From: JBGQOG01 sp052113705
GTDB lineage: Bacteria; Pseudomonadota; Alphaproteobacteria; Rhodobacterales; Rhodobacteraceae
Reading direction: 5' to 3'
DNA length: 20,547 bases
NCBI RefSeq assembly: GCF_052113705.1
Contig: NZ_JBGQOG010000034.1
Span: 1 to 20,547, forward strand
The notes under the pieces: generated by a model
Database searches by the model: none
What the model saw: only the letters and a program-made list of their open reading frames with translations
What the model was told of the DNA's origin: nothing
Made by a program: the position numbers and the translations under genes
Shown: in pieces, positions 18,294 to 20,547 of the stretch
Layout of the letters: every line of letters starts with the position of its first letter
Position numbering within the stretch: the first letter of the stretch is position 1

Positions 18294-18307
18294 CAGGAGA
18301 CGCCGCC

Positions 18308-20425
18308 ATGGCTCGCGAATATCCGCTGAACCTCTACCGCAACTTTGGGATTATGGCCCACATCGACGCGGGTAAAACCACGACGACTGAGCGGATTCTG
18401 TACTACACCGGCAAGTCGCACAAAATCGGCGAAGTGCACGATGGTGCCGCGACCATGGACTGGATGGAGCAAGAGCAGGAGCGGGGGATCACCATTACCT
18501 CCGCTGCTACCACCACGTTCTGGGAAAAAACCTACGACGGTACCACCCCGACGTCGGAGAAGCACCGCTTCAACATCATCGACACCCCCGGCCACGTTGA
18601 CTTCACCATTGAAGTTGAGCGTTCGCTGGCCGTGCTCGACGGTGCGATCTGTCTGCTCGACGCCAACGCTGGCGTGGAACCGCAGACCGAAACCGTGTGG
18701 CGTCAGGCTGACCGCTACAAGGTGCCGCGGATCGTCTTCGTCAACAAAATGGACAAGATCGGCGCGGATTTCTACAACTGCGTCAAGATGATCAAAGACC
18801 GCACCGGCGCGATCCCCTGCCCGATCGCTTTGCCGATCGGCGCTGAAGATCAGCTGGAAGGCATCGTTGATCTGGTGACCATGGAAGAATGGGTCTACCA
18901 GGGCGAAGATCTGGGCGCCACCTGGGTGCACCGTCCGATCCGCGCCGAGCTGCAAGAGCTCGCCGACGAATGGCGCGGCAAAATGGTCGAACTCGCCGTC
19001 GAAATGGACGACGCGGCCATGGAAGCATACCTCGAAGGCAACGAACCCGACGTGGACACGCTGCGCAAGCTGATCCGCAAAGGCTGTCTGTCGATGTCCT
19101 TCGTGCCGGTTACCGCCGGTTCGGCGTTCAAGAACAAAGGCGTGCAGCCGGTTCTGAACGCGGTTATCGACTACCTGCCGTCGCCGCTCGACGTTCCGGC
19201 CTACATGGGCTTCAAACCGGGCGACGAAACCGAGACCCGCGACATCGCCCGCCATGCGGATGATGCCGAGCCCTTCTCGGCGCTGGCCTTCAAGATCATG
19301 AACGACCCCTTCGTGGGCTCGCTCACCTTCACCCGGATCTACTCGGGCGTCCTGAAAAAGGGCGACCAGATGCTGAACGCGACGAAAGAACGTCGTGAGC
19401 GCGTCGGCCGGATGATGATGATGCACGCCATCAACCGCGAAGAGATCGATGAAGCCTTTGCAGGCGACATCATCGCGCTGGCCGGTCTGAAAGAAACCAC
19501 CACCGGTGACACGCTTTGCGATCCGTCGCAGCCCGTCGTTCTGGAAACCATGACCTTCCCCGAGCCGGTTATCGAGATCGCCGTCGAGCCGAAGACCAAG
19601 GCCGACCAGGAGAAAATGGGTATGGCGCTGGCCCGTCTGGCTGCCGAAGACCCGTCGTTCCGCGTCGAGACCGATTTCGAATCGGGCCAGACGATCATGA
19701 AGGGCATGGGCGAACTTCACCTCGACATCCTCGTCGACCGTATGCGTCGCGAGTTCAAGGTTGAGGCGAACATCGGTGCGCCGCAGGTGGCCTACCGCGA
19801 GACCATCTCGCGCGAAGCCGAGATCGACTACACGCACAAGAAACAGTCCGGTGGTACCGGTCAGTTCGCGCGCATCAAGCTGGTCATCACGCCGACCGAG
19901 CCGGGCGAAGGCTATTCGTTCGAATCGAAAATCGTGGGTGGTGCGGTGCCGAAGGAATACGTTCCGGGCGTCGAAAAAGGTATCAAGTCGGTCATGGACT
20001 CCGGTCCGCTGGCAGGCTTCCCGGTGATCGACTTCAAAGTGGCGCTGATCGACGGTGCTTTCCACGACGTCGACTCCTCGGTGCTCGCCTTTGAAATCGC
20101 TGCCCGTGCAGGGATGCGTGAAGGTCTGAAAAAGGCCGGCGCGAAACTGCTGGAACCGATCATGAAAGTCGAAGTGGTGACCCCGGAAGAATACACCGGC
20201 GGCATCATCGGCGACCTGACCTCGCGTCGGGGCATGGTTCAGGGGCAAGACAGCCGCGGCAACGCGAATGTCATCACCGCAATGGTGCCGCTGGCCAACA
20301 TGTTCGGCTACATCAACAACCTGCGTTCGATGTCCTCGGGCCGTGCGAACTTCTCGATGACGTTCGACCACTACGACGCCGTGCCGCAGAACATCTCGGA
20401 CGAGATCCAAAAGAAATACGCGTAA
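18308..20425 (+). CDS. fusA: Elongation factor G
   Basis: EF-G is the GTPase that drives translocation and, with RRF, ribosome recycling. The 705-aa product has all G motifs: AHIDAGKT (17-24), 'RGITITSA' (59-66) with the switch I threonine, DTPGH (92-96) and NKMD (146-149). Domains II to V follow, including 'GMGELHLDI' and 'YTGGIIGDLTSRRG'. The last is close to the domain IV-V border of ordinary translocating EF-G, so this is not an obvious FusB/recycling-only paralogue. AGGAGA lies seven bases before the ATG, 14 bp after rpsG. Confidence 0.98.
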   Translation: MAREYPLNLYRNFGIMAHIDAGKTTTTERILYYTGKSHKIGEVHDGAATMDWMEQEQERGITITSAATTTFWEKTYDGTTPTSEKHRFNIIDTPGHVDFTIEVERSLAVLDGAICLLDANAGVEPQTETVWRQADRYKVPRIVFVNKMDKIGADFYNCVKMIKDRTGAIPCPIALPIGAEDQLEGIVDLVTMEEWVYQGEDLGATWVHRPIRAELQELADEWRGKMVELAVEMDDAAMEAYLEGNEPDVDTLRKLIRKGCLSMSFVPVTAGSAFKNKGVQPVLNAVIDYLPSPLDVPAYMGFKPGDETETRDIARHADDAEPFSALAFKIMNDPFVGSLTFTRIYSGVLKKGDQMLNATKERRERVGRMMMMHAINREEIDEAFAGDIIALAGLKETTTGDTLCDPSQPVVLETMTFPEPVIEIAVEPKTKADQEKMGMALARLAAEDPSFRVETDFESGQTIMKGMGELHLDILVDRMRREFKVEANIGAPQVAYRETISREAEIDYTHKKQSGGTGQFARIKLVITPTEPGEGYSFESKIVGGAVPKEYVPGVEKGIKSVMDSGPLAGFPVIDFKVALIDGAFHDVDSSVLAFEIAARAGMREGLKKAGAKLLEPIMKVEVVTPEEYTGGIIGDLTSRRGMVQGQDSRGNANVITAMVPLANMFGYINNLRSMSSGRANFSMTFDHYDAVPQNISDEIQKKYA

Positions 20426-20430
20426 GGGCC

Positions 20431-20453
20431 GGGCGGTAACGCCCCCCTTTCCC
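20431..20453 (+). promoter_or_regulatory. Hairpin between fusA and tuf, twin of the rpoB-rpoC hairpin
   Basis: GGGCG/CGCCC (20431-20435 with 20440-20444) with a GTAA loop is followed by CCCTTTCCC. The first 20 or so bases differ from those at 8600 by one loop base and one C/T change. The short T-run suggests at most weak attenuation. Confidence 0.5.
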
Positions 20454-20470
20454 AGACACAGGAGGCCATC

Positions 20471-20547
20471 ATGGCAAAGGCAAAGTTTGAACGGAACAAA
20501 CCGCACGTCAACATCGGCACGATTGGCCACGTTGACCACGGCAAAAC
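20471..20547 (+). CDS. tuf: Elongation factor Tu, N-terminal fragment (3' end outside window)
   Basis: The first 25 codons of a second tuf gene: 'MAKAKFERNKPHVNIGTIG' followed by HVDHGK of the P-loop (G1 motif GHVDHGKT). The window ends within the next codon. A perfect AGGAGG lies five bases before the ATG, fitting very high expression. It is the last visible gene of the str operon, 45 bp after fusA. Its relation to the tuf copy at the left edge cannot be compared, since the visible parts do not overlap. Confidence 0.97.
   Translation, partial: MAKAKFERNKPHVNIGTIGHVDHGK

Noticed and set aside
18281..20539. Antisense open frame opposite fusA
   Set aside because: A shadow of fusA codon bias; it also runs across the fusA-tuf gap and shows no family resemblance.

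Overview
The window is a gene-dense, GC-rich stretch of an alphaproteobacterial chromosome, most likely from the Rhodobacteraceae. This rests on the gene order (tuf, tRNA-Trp, secE, nusG, rplKAJL, rpoBC, then rpsL, rpsG, fusA, tuf), on the RpoB N-terminus and length (1377 aa), and on the GTG-initiated rplJ. The species cannot be named from sequence alone. Every supported gene lies on the + strand. No mobile element, CRISPR array or rRNA gene was seen.

Layout: (1) 1-230 holds the 3' end of a tuf gene and a textbook terminator. (2) 231-644 is a GC-rich stretch without a recognisable gene, followed by tRNA-Trp(CCA). (3) 760-4221 holds secE, nusG, rplK, rplA, rplJ and rplL, with structured leaders before nusG, rplK and rplJ. 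(4) 4222-12932 holds a hairpin-rich rplL-rpoB spacer, rpoB, rpoC and a strong terminator. (5) 12990-17153 is a 4.2-kb block of five membrane or envelope genes: an EamA/DMT transporter, a GT2 polyprenyl-phosphate-type glycosyltransferase, a 100-aa LAB_N protein, an ArnT-like GT39 and a PAP2-family phosphatase. (6) 17195-20547 is the str operon, with a near-consensus promoter, a roughly 200-nt leader, rpsL, rpsG, fusA and the 5' end of a second tuf.

Most of the window is core transcription and translation machinery: EF-Tu, EF-G, SecE, NusG, the L1 and L10/L12 stalks, the beta and beta' subunits of RNA polymerase, and S12/S7. The exception is the envelope block between rpoC and rpsL. Its last four genes overlap or nearly abut and fit one pathway: a lipid-linked sugar is made in the cytoplasm (GT2), the donor is handled in the membrane (LAB_N), the sugar is transferred on the periplasmic face (GT39), and lipid A or another lipid phosphate is removed (PAP2). 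That resembles the lipid A/core galacturonate or aminosugar modification systems of other Gram-negatives. The sugar, the acceptor and the coupling of the steps are inference.

The less ordinary signals are mostly RNA-level: an L1-stalk mimic before rplK, a terminator inside the secE-nusG gap that could define a short RNA or an attenuator, a near-identical hairpin after both rpoB and fusA, and a long str leader. At protein level, an 11-residue tandem duplication sits in the L12-binding tail of L10, and the PAP2 enzyme has SGE where the family normally has SGH. The two tuf genes bracket the region as direct repeats.
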